Shown here: one piece after another, positions 34,316-41,963 of the stretch | Position numbering within the stretch: the stretch's first letter is position 1 | Layout of the letters: every line of letters starts with the position of its first letter | Assembly: GCA_910579685.1 (NCBI GenBank) | Contig: CAJTVN010000001.1 | Coordinates: forward strand, 1 to 64,000 | Direction of reading: 5' to 3' | Length of the DNA stretch: 64,000 bases | From: an uncultured Lachnospiraceae bacterium | Lineage (GTDB): Bacteria > Bacillota > Clostridia > Lachnospirales > Lachnospiraceae | The notes under the pieces: generated by a model | What the model saw: only the letters and a program-made list of their open reading frames with translations | What the model was told of the DNA's origin: nothing | Database searches by the model: none | Made by a program: the position numbers and the translations under genes

Positions 34316-35403
34316 AAGAGATGTTTTCCCTTCGCACGATCCGCAAAAAGATCGTAATGCTCTCCAAGCTGGCCGGGATCGCATTGATTTTCTCCTATAT
34401 CCTGTCCACCGGCCTTCCGTTCGGTAAGGATGTTTCCTTTCTGATCTGGCTCGGTTTTGTGCTGCTTCTGGTGCTGGCAATCGACTTTTTGGCGGGCCGC
34501 TTTCTTTCGGATCCGATTTCCAGATTGAACGATTCGGCAAAGCGCATGGCAAACCTGGACTTTTCGGTGCCCAGTGAGGTATCCACCGGGGATGAATTTG
34601 GAGAACTTTCCGCCAGCCTGAATGCCATGGCGGGGAATCTGCAGCAGGCGTTCATGCGCCTGGAGGAGGCAAACGGCCGGCTCGAGCGGGAGGTGGAAAA
34701 GGAACGGCGTCTTTTGGCCGAGCGCAGGGAGCTGGTGGACGGTTTGTCCCACGAGATGAAAACCCCGCTGGGCATTATTCGCGCCTATGCGGAGGGGGTG
34801 ATGGACGAGACGGACGAAGTAAAAAAAACAAAATATGCCCAGGTGATTGTATCCGAGGTGGAGCGCATGAACGATCTGATCGTCACGCTTCTGGATTTAT
34901 CCGCCCTGGAAAGCGGGGCGGCAAAGCTTGCGATCACCTGGTTTGACTTTGTGGAGCTTGTGGAAACCGTGGCCGGACGCCTTTTGCTGGATGCTCCCGG
35001 TACTGATTTTGTGCTGCGGTATGAGCTGCCGGAACAGAAGATTTTTGTGAACGCAGACCGGCGACGCATGGAGCAGGTTTTGGATAACCTGATTGTCAAC
35101 GCCAGGAAAAATGTGCGCCCGGGCGGCGTTATTTATCTGAAACTGAAAGCGGAATGCGGGGAACTGTGCTTTTCGGTCTTTAACCAGGGAAGAACCATTC
35201 CCGAGAAGGAACTGCCCAAAATCTGGACCAGATTTTACCGGGACAGCGGGGCCTCTTACAGCGGATCCGGGCTTGGTCTGTCCATCACAGGTCAGATACT
35301 GTCCATGCAAAATCTGCCCTATGGAGCGGAAAACCTGGCGGATGGCGTTGAATTTTGGTTTTCTATTCCCATTTCTTTGGCGAAAGGAGCGAGCTGTCCC
35401 TGA
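34312..35403 (+). CDS. Sensor histidine kinase
   Basis: 363 aa. Two transmembrane helices (about 16-36 and 42-62) with only a few residues between them, so there is no sizeable extracellular sensor. A HAMP domain (about 62-115), a HisKA domain with LSHEMKTPLG (His147) and an HATPase domain with N-box DNLIVNARKN and G-box GSGLGLSI follow. The tiny outer loop suggests sensing within the membrane, as in intramembrane-sensing kinases that respond to envelope stress or antibiotics. Its 3' end overlaps the convergent AraC gene by 41 bp. Confidence 0.93.
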   Translation: MKEMFSLRTIRKKIVMLSKLAGIALIFSYILSTGLPFGKDVSFLIWLGFVLLLVLAIDFLAGRFLSDPISRLNDSAKRMANLDFSVPSEVSTGDEFGELSASLNAMAGNLQQAFMRLEEANGRLEREVEKERRLLAERRELVDGLSHEMKTPLGIIRAYAEGVMDETDEVKKTKYAQVIVSEVERMNDLIVTLLDLSALESGAAKLAITWFDFVELVETVAGRLLLDAPGTDFVLRYELPEQKIFVNADRRRMEQVLDNLIVNARKNVRPGGVIYLKLKAECGELCFSVFNQGRTIPEKELPKIWTRFYRDSGASYSGSGLGLSITGQILSMQNLPYGAENLADGVEFWFSIPISLAKGASCP

Positions 35404-36247
35404 AATCCTTGGGTGAGATGCCGTATTCCTTTTTGAAGGCACGGTAGAAGCTGGAATAGTCTCCAAATCCCCAGGTCTGATAGGCCTTTGTGATATCCAT
35501 ACCGCCCCAGATGGCCTGGCGGATGAGAGACAGCCTCTTTTTGCTGATATACTGGTGGATGGAGAGCCCCAGGTTTTCCTTGAAGACGTGGGAAATATGA
35601 TATTTGCTTACATAGAACTCGCCGCTTAAGCGATCCAGGGACAGATCTTCATCTATGTGGTCTTCGATAAAGCCGCAGAGACTCTGATAGAGGGATTCTG
35701 TCTCTTGTTTTGGTTCGGAATGATTCCTCTCATAGATCAGACGGTTAAGGTGCAGAATCAGATCGTTGACACACAGGGCGATCTGGGGTTCCCGGCAGAA
35801 GCGGTCCGTCTGCATTTCTTCCAAAAGCCGGAGGATCTTGGACTGAATGGAATTAAAGGTGATTTTATCGTTGTGGAAAATATAATCCTTCTTGGTCTGA
35901 ACCAGCTGCATCAGGTAGCCGTAATCCGGTGAGAGGTCAAAGAGATGACGGCAGAATTCCTGGCTGATCCAGAACACGAAGCGGCGGTAGGGCAGAGTCA
36001 TGCTGTGGATCACGGCCACATGGGAGAGCCCGGGAGGAATCACGATCAGATCCCCTGCCGTAAGGGGGAAGACTTCGCTCCCGATCTGTATGCTCACATC
36101 CCCTTCCAGAAAAAAATAGAATTCATAGTAGCCATGAGAATGCAGCAGCATCTGCGGGCGTGCGGTGTCGCTGTAATAGTACAGCTCAAAGTCCCTGGAG
36201 ACCATGTACTGCCGGGCGCTGAATTGGGTTTGAAATTTCTTTTTCAT
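35363..36247 (-). CDS. AraC-family transcriptional regulator (uxu-divergent)
   Basis: 294 aa. N-terminal cupin-like AraC sensor (about 30-110: LHSHGYYEFYFFLEG and DLIVIPPGLSH) and a C-terminal double helix-turn-helix (about 190-285: HISHVFKENLGLSIHQYI, and YQTWGFGDYSSFYRAFKKEYGISP). Divergent from uxuA-uxuB with a 216-bp shared control region, so it probably controls those genes in response to a uronate or its breakdown product. Confidence 0.93.
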   Translation of the reverse strand: MKKKFQTQFSARQYMVSRDFELYYYSDTARPQMLLHSHGYYEFYFFLEGDVSIQIGSEVFPLTAGDLIVIPPGLSHVAVIHSMTLPYRRFVFWISQEFCRHLFDLSPDYGYLMQLVQTKKDYIFHNDKITFNSIQSKILRLLEEMQTDRFCREPQIALCVNDLILHLNRLIYERNHSEPKQETESLYQSLCGFIEDHIDEDLSLDRLSGEFYVSKYHISHVFKENLGLSIHQYISKKRLSLIRQAIWGGMDITKAYQTWGFGDYSSFYRAFKKEYGISPKDFRDSSLLSPKKWE

Positions 36248-36353
36248 AAATTTTCACTCTTTCCCGGGCCTTGAGCCCGATTTCTGCCGGCGACAGGGGG
36301 AAAGCTGCACCTGTACAGGGGTCTTTCACACTATCATACAAGATAATCGCAAC

Positions 36354-36411
36354 TTTTGCAATGTATACAACAATACCCTCAATGGAATTTTTTGCAATCG
36401 TTTCTTATAAT
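36354..36411 (+). promoter_or_regulatory. uxuA control region: TTTTGCAAT repeats and -10 box
   Basis: TTTTGCAAT occurs twice in direct orientation (36354-36362 and 36390-36398, 36 bp apart), just upstream of a perfect TATAAT (36406-36411). The -35 position (TGGAAT, 36383-36388) is poor, as expected of an activator-dependent promoter. Assignment to the divergent AraC protein is inference. Confidence 0.5.
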
Positions 36412-36463
36412 AAAGACAGTTGAAAAATGCTGTTATCAATTAAAGAAGGGAAGGTAGATTTCT

Positions 36464-37540
36464 ATGGAGATGACATTGCGCTGGTATGGTTCCAAATTTG
36501 ACACGGTGACGCTTAAGCAGATCCGCCAGATACCGGGGGTGAAGGGGGTTATCACCACCCTGTATGACACGGCGCCGGGAGAGGTTTGGAGCCGGGAGAG
36601 AATCCGGGCCATGAAGGAAGAGGTGGAGGCTGCGGGGCTTCACGTAGCGGGGATTGAGAGCGTGAACGTGCACGATGCGATCAAGACTGGCGTGCCGGAG
36701 AGAGAGCAGTATATTGACAATTACATTGAGACACTGGAAAACCTGGGCAAGGAGGATATTCACCTGGTATGCTATAATTTTATGCCTGTGTTCGACTGGA
36801 CGAGAACCGAGCTCGCAAGGATGCGTCCCGACGGCTCCACGGTGCTCGCCTATTCCCAGGAGGCAATTGACGCCCTTGACCCGGAAAAGATGTTTGAATC
36901 CATTTCCGCAGACTCCAACGGTGCGGTTATGCCGGGCTGGGAGCCGGAGAGAATGGCTCATGTGAAAGAGCTGTTTGAGATGTACAGGGATATCGACGAC
37001 GAGAAGCTGTTCGCAAACCTGAAATACTTCCTGGAACGGATTATGCCGGTCTGCGACAAATACGATATTAATATGGCGATTCATCCCGACGATCCCGCAT
37101 GGAGCGTGTTCGGGCTTCCCAGGATTATCATCAACAAGAAGAACATCCACCGGATGATGAGTATGGTGGACAACCCGCACAACGGCGTTACCTTCTGTTC
37201 CGGTTCCTATGGAACGAATCTGGAGAACGACCTTCCGGACATGATCCGTTCCTTAAAGGGAAGGATTCATTTTGCCCATGTACGGAACCTGAAATTTAAT
37301 TCCCCCACGGACTTCGAGGAGGCGGCGCACTTATCCTCTGACGGAAGCTTTGACATGTTCGAGATCATGAAAGCGCTGTACGAGATCGGTTTTACCGGAC
37401 CGATCCGTCCAGACCATGGGCGTATGATCTGGGACGAGGTTGCCATGCCGGGCTACGGGCTCTATGACAGGGCCTTGGGAGCCGCTTATCTGAACGGCCT
37501 ATGGGAAGCGATTGAGAAGACCGAGGAAAGGAGGAATTAA
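36464..37540 (+). CDS. uxuA: Mannonate dehydratase
   Basis: 358 aa. Converts D-mannonate to 2-keto-3-deoxygluconate. The TIM-barrel family motifs are seen: MTLRWYG, CYNFMPVFDWTRT, IHPDDPAW, FCSGSYG, HVRNLKF and RPDHGR (metal ligands in the histidines and cysteine). It begins 24 nt after AAGGGAAGG-type ribosome sites. Five bases separate it from uxuB's start, with which it forms a uronate operon. Confidence 0.97.
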   Translation: MEMTLRWYGSKFDTVTLKQIRQIPGVKGVITTLYDTAPGEVWSRERIRAMKEEVEAAGLHVAGIESVNVHDAIKTGVPEREQYIDNYIETLENLGKEDIHLVCYNFMPVFDWTRTELARMRPDGSTVLAYSQEAIDALDPEKMFESISADSNGAVMPGWEPERMAHVKELFEMYRDIDDEKLFANLKYFLERIMPVCDKYDINMAIHPDDPAWSVFGLPRIIINKKNIHRMMSMVDNPHNGVTFCSGSYGTNLENDLPDMIRSLKGRIHFAHVRNLKFNSPTDFEEAAHLSSDGSFDMFEIMKALYEIGFTGPIRPDHGRMIWDEVAMPGYGLYDRALGAAYLNGLWEAIEKTEERRN

Positions 37541-37544
37541 GAAA

Positions 37545-39155
37545 ATGAGATTAAATGAATCAGGGCTGAAAGACAGGAGCGTATGGGAGCAGGCAGGCTT
37601 TCGACTTCCTGCTTATGACAGGGAAAATGTGGAAAAGGCCACGAAGCAGGCCCCCTTCTGGATCCATTTCGGAGCGGGAAACATTTTCAGGGCGTTTCAG
37701 GCAAACGTAGTCCAGAATCTGCTGAACGAAGGCGTACTTGACAGAGGACTCGTGGTGGCCGAGGGCTACGACTATGAGATTATTGAAAAAATGTATCTGC
37801 CCCATGACAGCTATTCCATTCTCGCCACGTTGAAGGCGGATGGGAACGTGGAGAAAACCGTGATCGGCAGTGTGGTGGAATCCCTTGTGCTGGATTCGGA
37901 CAATGACGCTCATTACGGAAGGCTGAAGGAGATTTTTGAGACGGATTCTCTGCAGATGGCCAGCTTTACCATCACGGAAAAGGGCTACAGCCTGGTAGAT
38001 GGAAAAGGGGAGACGCTCCCCTCCGTGAAGGAGGATTTTGAAAAGGGGCCGGAAAAGCCCGCCAGTTATATTGGAAAGGTGGCATCCCTTCTGTATGCGC
38101 GTTTCTGCGCCGGTCAAAAGCCCATTGCCATGGTGAGCATGGACAACTGCTCCCACAACGGCGACAAGCTCTACGCCGCAATCCATGCATTTGCGAGACA
38201 GTGGACACAGGCAGGGCTTGCGGACACAGGCTTTGAGGCCTATGTGAATGACAAAAACAAGGTGTCCTTCCCCTGGTCCATGATCGACAAGATCACGCCC
38301 CGTCCGGACGCTTCCGTGGAGGAGATTTTAAAGAAGGACGGCGTGGAGGAGCTGGAGCCTGTCATCACCTCCAAAAACACGTATGTGGCGCCCTTTGTGA
38401 ATGCGGAGGAGTGCGAGTATCTTGTGATCGAAGATGCGTTCCCGAACGGAAGGCCAAGACTGGAGGCAGGCGGCCTGATGTTCACGGACAGGCAGACCGT
38501 GGACAAGGTGGAGAAGATGAAGGTCTGCACCTGCCTGAATCCTCTTCATACGGCGCTTGCGGTGTTCGGATGCCTCCTTGGATACGATCTGATTTCAAAG
38601 GAGATGAAGGACGAGACCTTAAAGAAGCTGGTGGAGGAGATCGGCTATGTGGAGGGGCTCCCGGTGGTGATCAATCCCGGCATTCTGGATCCGAAGGAAT
38701 TTATCGACACGGTGGTTAACGTGCGGATTCCCAATCCCTTTATGCCGGATACGCCTCAGAGAATCGCAACGGACACCTCCCAGAAGCTGGCCATCCGCTA
38801 CGGGGAGACCATCAAGGCTTATGCGGCTTCCGACAGTCTTAAGGTATCAGAGCTCAGGCGGATCCCCCTGGTATTTGCGGGATGGCTGCGGTATCTGATG
38901 GCGGTGGACGATGCGGGAGCGGAATTCACCTTAAGCCCTGACCCGCTTCTTAAGGAGGTCTGCCCTTATGTGGCGGACATAAAGCTCGGGCAGGAGGTGG
39001 ATGTGGAAACAGCCCTGAAGCCGGTGCTTTCAAACAGCAAGATTTTCGGAATCGACCTCTATGAGGCGGGTCTTGCAGAGCTTGTGTGCGGTTACTTCCG
39101 GGAGATGACGGCGGGCGTTGGTGCGGTCAGAAGGACCCTGGAAAAATACGTTTGA
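37545..39155 (+). CDS. uxuB: Fructuronate reductase / D-mannonate oxidoreductase
   Basis: 536 aa of the mannitol dehydrogenase family. FWIHFGAGNIFRAFQANVV carries the NAD-binding glycine motif (about 34-50); MVSMDNCSHNGDK and the catalytic-lysine region CTCLNPLHTALAVFG (about 330-345) are conserved. ATG at 37545 has AAAGGAGG upstream. Reduces fructuronate to mannonate, the UxuA substrate. Length exceeds E. coli UxuB (about 486) because of insertions, as is common in Clostridia. Confidence 0.92.
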   Translation: MRLNESGLKDRSVWEQAGFRLPAYDRENVEKATKQAPFWIHFGAGNIFRAFQANVVQNLLNEGVLDRGLVVAEGYDYEIIEKMYLPHDSYSILATLKADGNVEKTVIGSVVESLVLDSDNDAHYGRLKEIFETDSLQMASFTITEKGYSLVDGKGETLPSVKEDFEKGPEKPASYIGKVASLLYARFCAGQKPIAMVSMDNCSHNGDKLYAAIHAFARQWTQAGLADTGFEAYVNDKNKVSFPWSMIDKITPRPDASVEEILKKDGVEELEPVITSKNTYVAPFVNAEECEYLVIEDAFPNGRPRLEAGGLMFTDRQTVDKVEKMKVCTCLNPLHTALAVFGCLLGYDLISKEMKDETLKKLVEEIGYVEGLPVVINPGILDPKEFIDTVVNVRIPNPFMPDTPQRIATDTSQKLAIRYGETIKAYAASDSLKVSELRRIPLVFAGWLRYLMAVDDAGAEFTLSPDPLLKEVCPYVADIKLGQEVDVETALKPVLSNSKIFGIDLYEAGLAELVCGYFREMTAGVGAVRRTLEKYV

Positions 39156-39182
39156 TCTCATATTTCGATAGACAACCGATCG

Positions 39183-39228
39183 GTAAAAGGAAAGGAAGCG
39201 TCAGTGCTTGGACGCTTCCTTTCCTTTT
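39183..39228. terminator. Bidirectional terminator between uxuB and degV
   Basis: An 18-bp perfect inverted repeat (39183-39200 with 39211-39228) with a 10-nt loop; A and T runs at the stem base serve both strands. Confidence 0.85.
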
Positions 39229-39239
39229 AGGCTGGAAAA

Positions 39240-40082
39240 TTATCCCTGCCTGGCCACAAACACCACGCCGAAAGCGTCCGGCCCGATATGTGCGCCGATG
39301 GTGGCCCCCACCTGCAGTCTGCCGCTTATGGCGTATCCGTGTTCGGTAAGCTTTTCCTCAAATTTTTCGCAGTTCTCCGTTCCGCAGGTGTAGATGGAGT
39401 AAAGGGGAAATGCGGGGTCGATAGAAACTTCTGTCAGATGTCTGACAACCTGGGTAATCGCCTTGTTTCTTCCGATACATTTGCCAAGGACGCCAACGGA
39501 TCCCTCCTGCGTCAGAGTAATGATCGGCTTGATGTTCGCCAGTTCCCCGATGGCGGCCACGGACTTGGAGAGCCGCCCTCCCTTTGCCAGATATTCCAGC
39601 GTGTCAAGGCCTGCGAACAGACGTACCCTGGATTTGAGCGCTTCCAGCTTTTCCGCGATCAGGGCCGCCTCCACACCATCCTGAGCCATTTTGAGGGCAT
39701 AGTCGGCGAGAACCTTGATAGGGTAGGTTGCGCTCAGGGAATCAATGAGATGAATCTTCTCATAATCCACAATGCTTCTGGCAAGCGCAGCACTCTGGAA
39801 GGTTCCGCTCAGGGCGGAGGAGAGCAGGATGCAGATCACGGAATCGTCCTTTACCTTCGCGTCCTCAAAAATTTCCAGGAATGCCTCCGGAGAGGGCTGG
39901 GAGGTTTTGGGAAATTCACTTTCTCTCTGCAGGATTTCATAAAATTCATCCTTCTCGAAATCCACGCCGTCTATGTAGTCCGTTTCCCCGATTGTGATAT
40001 GGATGGGGATAAATTCCAGATTTTTTTCTTTGATCTCCTTCCTTCCGTAATCGGAGGAGGAATCCACCAATATTCTTGTCAT
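39240..40082 (-). CDS. DegV family fatty-acid-binding protein
   Basis: 280 aa. N-terminal MTRILVDSSSDYG, the TSQPSPEAF segment (with the fatty-acid-binding Thr-Ser), LSSALSGTFQSA and YLAKGGRLSK are family hallmarks. DegV/FakB proteins present fatty acids to FakA kinase. It is translationally coupled to the upstream marR gene (ATGA-type 4-nt overlap). Fatty acid specificity is unknown. Confidence 0.93.
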   Translation of the reverse strand: MTRILVDSSSDYGRKEIKEKNLEFIPIHITIGETDYIDGVDFEKDEFYEILQRESEFPKTSQPSPEAFLEIFEDAKVKDDSVICILLSSALSGTFQSAALARSIVDYEKIHLIDSLSATYPIKVLADYALKMAQDGVEAALIAEKLEALKSRVRLFAGLDTLEYLAKGGRLSKSVAAIGELANIKPIITLTQEGSVGVLGKCIGRNKAITQVVRHLTEVSIDPAFPLYSIYTCGTENCEKFEEKLTEHGYAISGRLQVGATIGAHIGPDAFGVVFVARQG

Positions 40083-40528
40083 TGTATCGTCTCCTGTGCC
40101 AAAGTGGCAATCTCCGCAAAAAGCTGTGCGATTTTTTCCGCTTTGTCCTCCCCGGTCTTTTCGATCAGCGAATCTATGAGTTTAAGGCTTTTTGCGTGCT
40201 GTGTCCGGAAAGCGGGAGAGTCCGTATTGAGCCTGAGGAAAACCTGCCGTTTGTCCTGCGTTGAGCGTTCCCTTTCGATCAAACCCTTATCCTCCATGGA
40301 TTGGAGCGTGCGGTTCATCTGGGATTTCAGGATCTGGGTTGTTTTGCACAGGTCGGTGGCCGTGAGGGGGATATCCGGCTGCTGTTTCTGGCTGTTGTAC
40401 AGAAGATTGCAGATCAGAGCCTCGTTGTAGGGCATATCCGAGACAAGCTTTGCATTGCTGATGGCAGTGGTCAGCCGCAGCCATGCGTCAAGTACTTCTT
40501 CGTTCAGGTCTTTCATGCGGAGCGCCAT
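40079..40528 (-). CDS. MarR-family transcriptional regulator
   Basis: 149 aa winged-helix repressor. The recognition region (LTATDLCKTTQILKSQMNRTLQSMEDKGLIER) is followed by a wing with RSTQDKRQVFLRL. AAAGGA is 5 nt upstream of the start. Sharing an operon with degV suggests a fatty-acid-linked ligand, which is inference. A palindrome overlaps its promoter, consistent with autorepression. Confidence 0.88.
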   Translation of the reverse strand: MALRMKDLNEEVLDAWLRLTTAISNAKLVSDMPYNEALICNLLYNSQKQQPDIPLTATDLCKTTQILKSQMNRTLQSMEDKGLIERERSTQDKRQVFLRLNTDSPAFRTQHAKSLKLIDSLIEKTGEDKAEKIAQLFAEIATLAQETIQ

Positions 40529-40571
40529 TTGATCCTTTCTTTGCGTATGGTTGATTTTGTGAACTGTTCAG

Positions 40572-40605
40572 TTTGTATACTATATAAAGGGGAGGAATTT
40601 GTCAA
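40572..40605 (-). promoter_or_regulatory. marR-degV promoter with overlapping palindrome
   Basis: On the minus strand TTGACA (40600-40605), 17-bp spacer, TAGTAT (40577-40582). A 17-bp near-palindrome, TTTGTATACTATATAAA (40572-40588), covers the -10 and is a good MarR operator candidate. Confidence 0.65.
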
Positions 40606-40661
40606 GAGGTTTTGCATAAACTTAATGCGTAGATTTTTTTACGCTTTTGAGTAATACTTAT

Positions 40662-41526
40662 TCACACATGAAACAGCAGCCGCTTGGAAAAGGTGTCCCG
40701 GTATTCGCTGGGCGTGAGCCCGGTCAGCCTTTTGTAGGTACGGGAAAAATTGTGGTTGTCTGAAAAACCAAGCTCTCTGGAGATTTCGGATATGGATTTA
40801 TTGGTGTCGGTCAGCAAAAAGTTTGCCTGCTCAATTTTGGCTCTTAAGATGTACTGCTTTAAGGGCATGTCAAAAACCTCGGCAAAGCGGTGGGAGAGGT
40901 ATTTCTCATTGTAGCCGAAATGTGCGGCTATCTCTGAAATTTTCAGCGGCCTTGAAATGTTGGTCTTAATATAGTCCAGAATATCCAGATAGATCTGCCT
41001 CTGGTTTTTGGGAGAGGACTCCTGGGTAAATTTCAGGGAGAGCTGTCCGTAAAGCTCTGTCAGGATACTGGTTGACATGGCGTCTAAGGCGATGGCAGGA
41101 TAGCCGTTCTTGACCATGTCCTGAAGCTGTTTCATCAGAACTACCATCCGCTCCATCCTGGGAATCGTCCCCGTCTGAGGAATGGCGAAATATTTTTCCG
41201 AGGGGGGGGGTAAAAATGGATTCACGATCAATCTCGGATGGAATATCGCCCGGATTTGTGGTGAAGTGCAGCCAGTAAAAGGAGGATCCGGCGGGCCGGT
41301 AGCCCTTGCGAAAGGCCTCCCGGGGAGGCAGCAGAAGATATTCGCCGCTCTTTACCGCATAATCCACATGGTCGTAGGTTAAATATAGTACGCCCTCTGT
41401 CATGACGAAAAGCTCGTATTCGGCAAGATAAGAATAGGCATGTCTCCATTCTCTGGACGGAGATTTGAATTTCCCGGTGAGCACATAGCCGAACAACTGT
41501 CCGGCAGGTAAACAAAGAAGCTGCAT
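40662..41526 (-). pseudogene. AraC-family regulator, frameshifted at a G9 run
   Basis: Two reading frames together encode a full AraC protein. Codons from 41526 give the cupin sensor (MQLLCLPAG ... YLTYDHVDYAVKSGEYLLLPP); a second frame ending at 40662 gives the double helix-turn-helix (SEIAAHFGYNEKYLSHRFAEV, ISRELGFSDNHNFSRTYKRLTGLTP). They meet at nine consecutive C residues on the coding strand (41202-41210), reading FTPP in one frame and LPPPSEK in the other. Eight, or eleven, Cs would restore one frame of about 287 aa, the normal length. GGAGG precedes the start and a strong promoter lies upstream. It is either an inactivating frameshift, a slippage switch or a sequencing error. It is divergent from the sugar importer operon. 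Confidence 0.85.
41202..41210. repeat. Homopolymeric G9 tract (possible slippage site)
   Basis: Nine consecutive G on the plus strand in the middle of the AraC gene. The frame changes exactly here. I noticed no run of equal length elsewhere in the window. Confidence 0.9.
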
Positions 41527-41621
41527 GGCGGCCTCCGTTTCTTTTTATTTTACGGGTTCCAGAGGCATACACAGATATGCAGGCATATCATGCATGACCT
41601 TCTGACCCTAGTATCATTCTA

Positions 41622-41650
41622 ATTATATCTCGCAAATTTTATTCTGTAAA
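41622..41650 (-). promoter_or_regulatory. Promoter of the frameshifted AraC gene
   Basis: Minus strand TTTACA (41645-41650), 17-bp spacer, TATAAT (41622-41627), about 95 bp from the start codon. It indicates the gene is still transcribed. Confidence 0.75.
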
Positions 41651-41696
41651 TGTAAATCCCGGTCAATTCATTTGAAAACAGACACATATTATCAAT

Positions 41697-41746
41697 TTGT
41701 TAGATAAAGTGTCAAAATGTTATAATAAAAAAGTATCAAAATGTAA
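41697..41746 (+). promoter_or_regulatory. Sugar importer promoter with direct repeats
   Basis: TTGTTA (41697-41702), 18-bp spacer and TATAAT (41721-41726). Two direct repeats of GTRTCAAAATGTWA (41709-41722 and 41733-41746, 24 bp apart) flank the -10; the spacing suits an AraC dimer on one DNA face. The remaining leader to 41963, about 220 nt, contains a GACTA/TAGTC stem (41811-41826) but no known riboswitch. Confidence 0.6.
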
Positions 41747-41963
41747 CAAACAGAAAAACGACACTTAATGTAGAAATGTGATATTTACAGAACCAGGGGG
41801 AAGAGTGGTAGACTATACAGGTAGTCAAATTTCACAGAAAAGAAAAAGGGGAGTCGTCAATGTGTAGAAAAAATGTCCAACAAAAGACGGACGGAGAAAT
41901 TTGACTGTACATAATGCACAGGACGGCAAAAACAACCCCGAGAAGGGAAAGGATGGAAACATT

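Noticed and set aside
36464..36700. Riboswitch or T-box in leaders of uxuA, aroF, hisS
   Set aside because: The leaders are short and lack the conserved T-box or known riboswitch core sequences.
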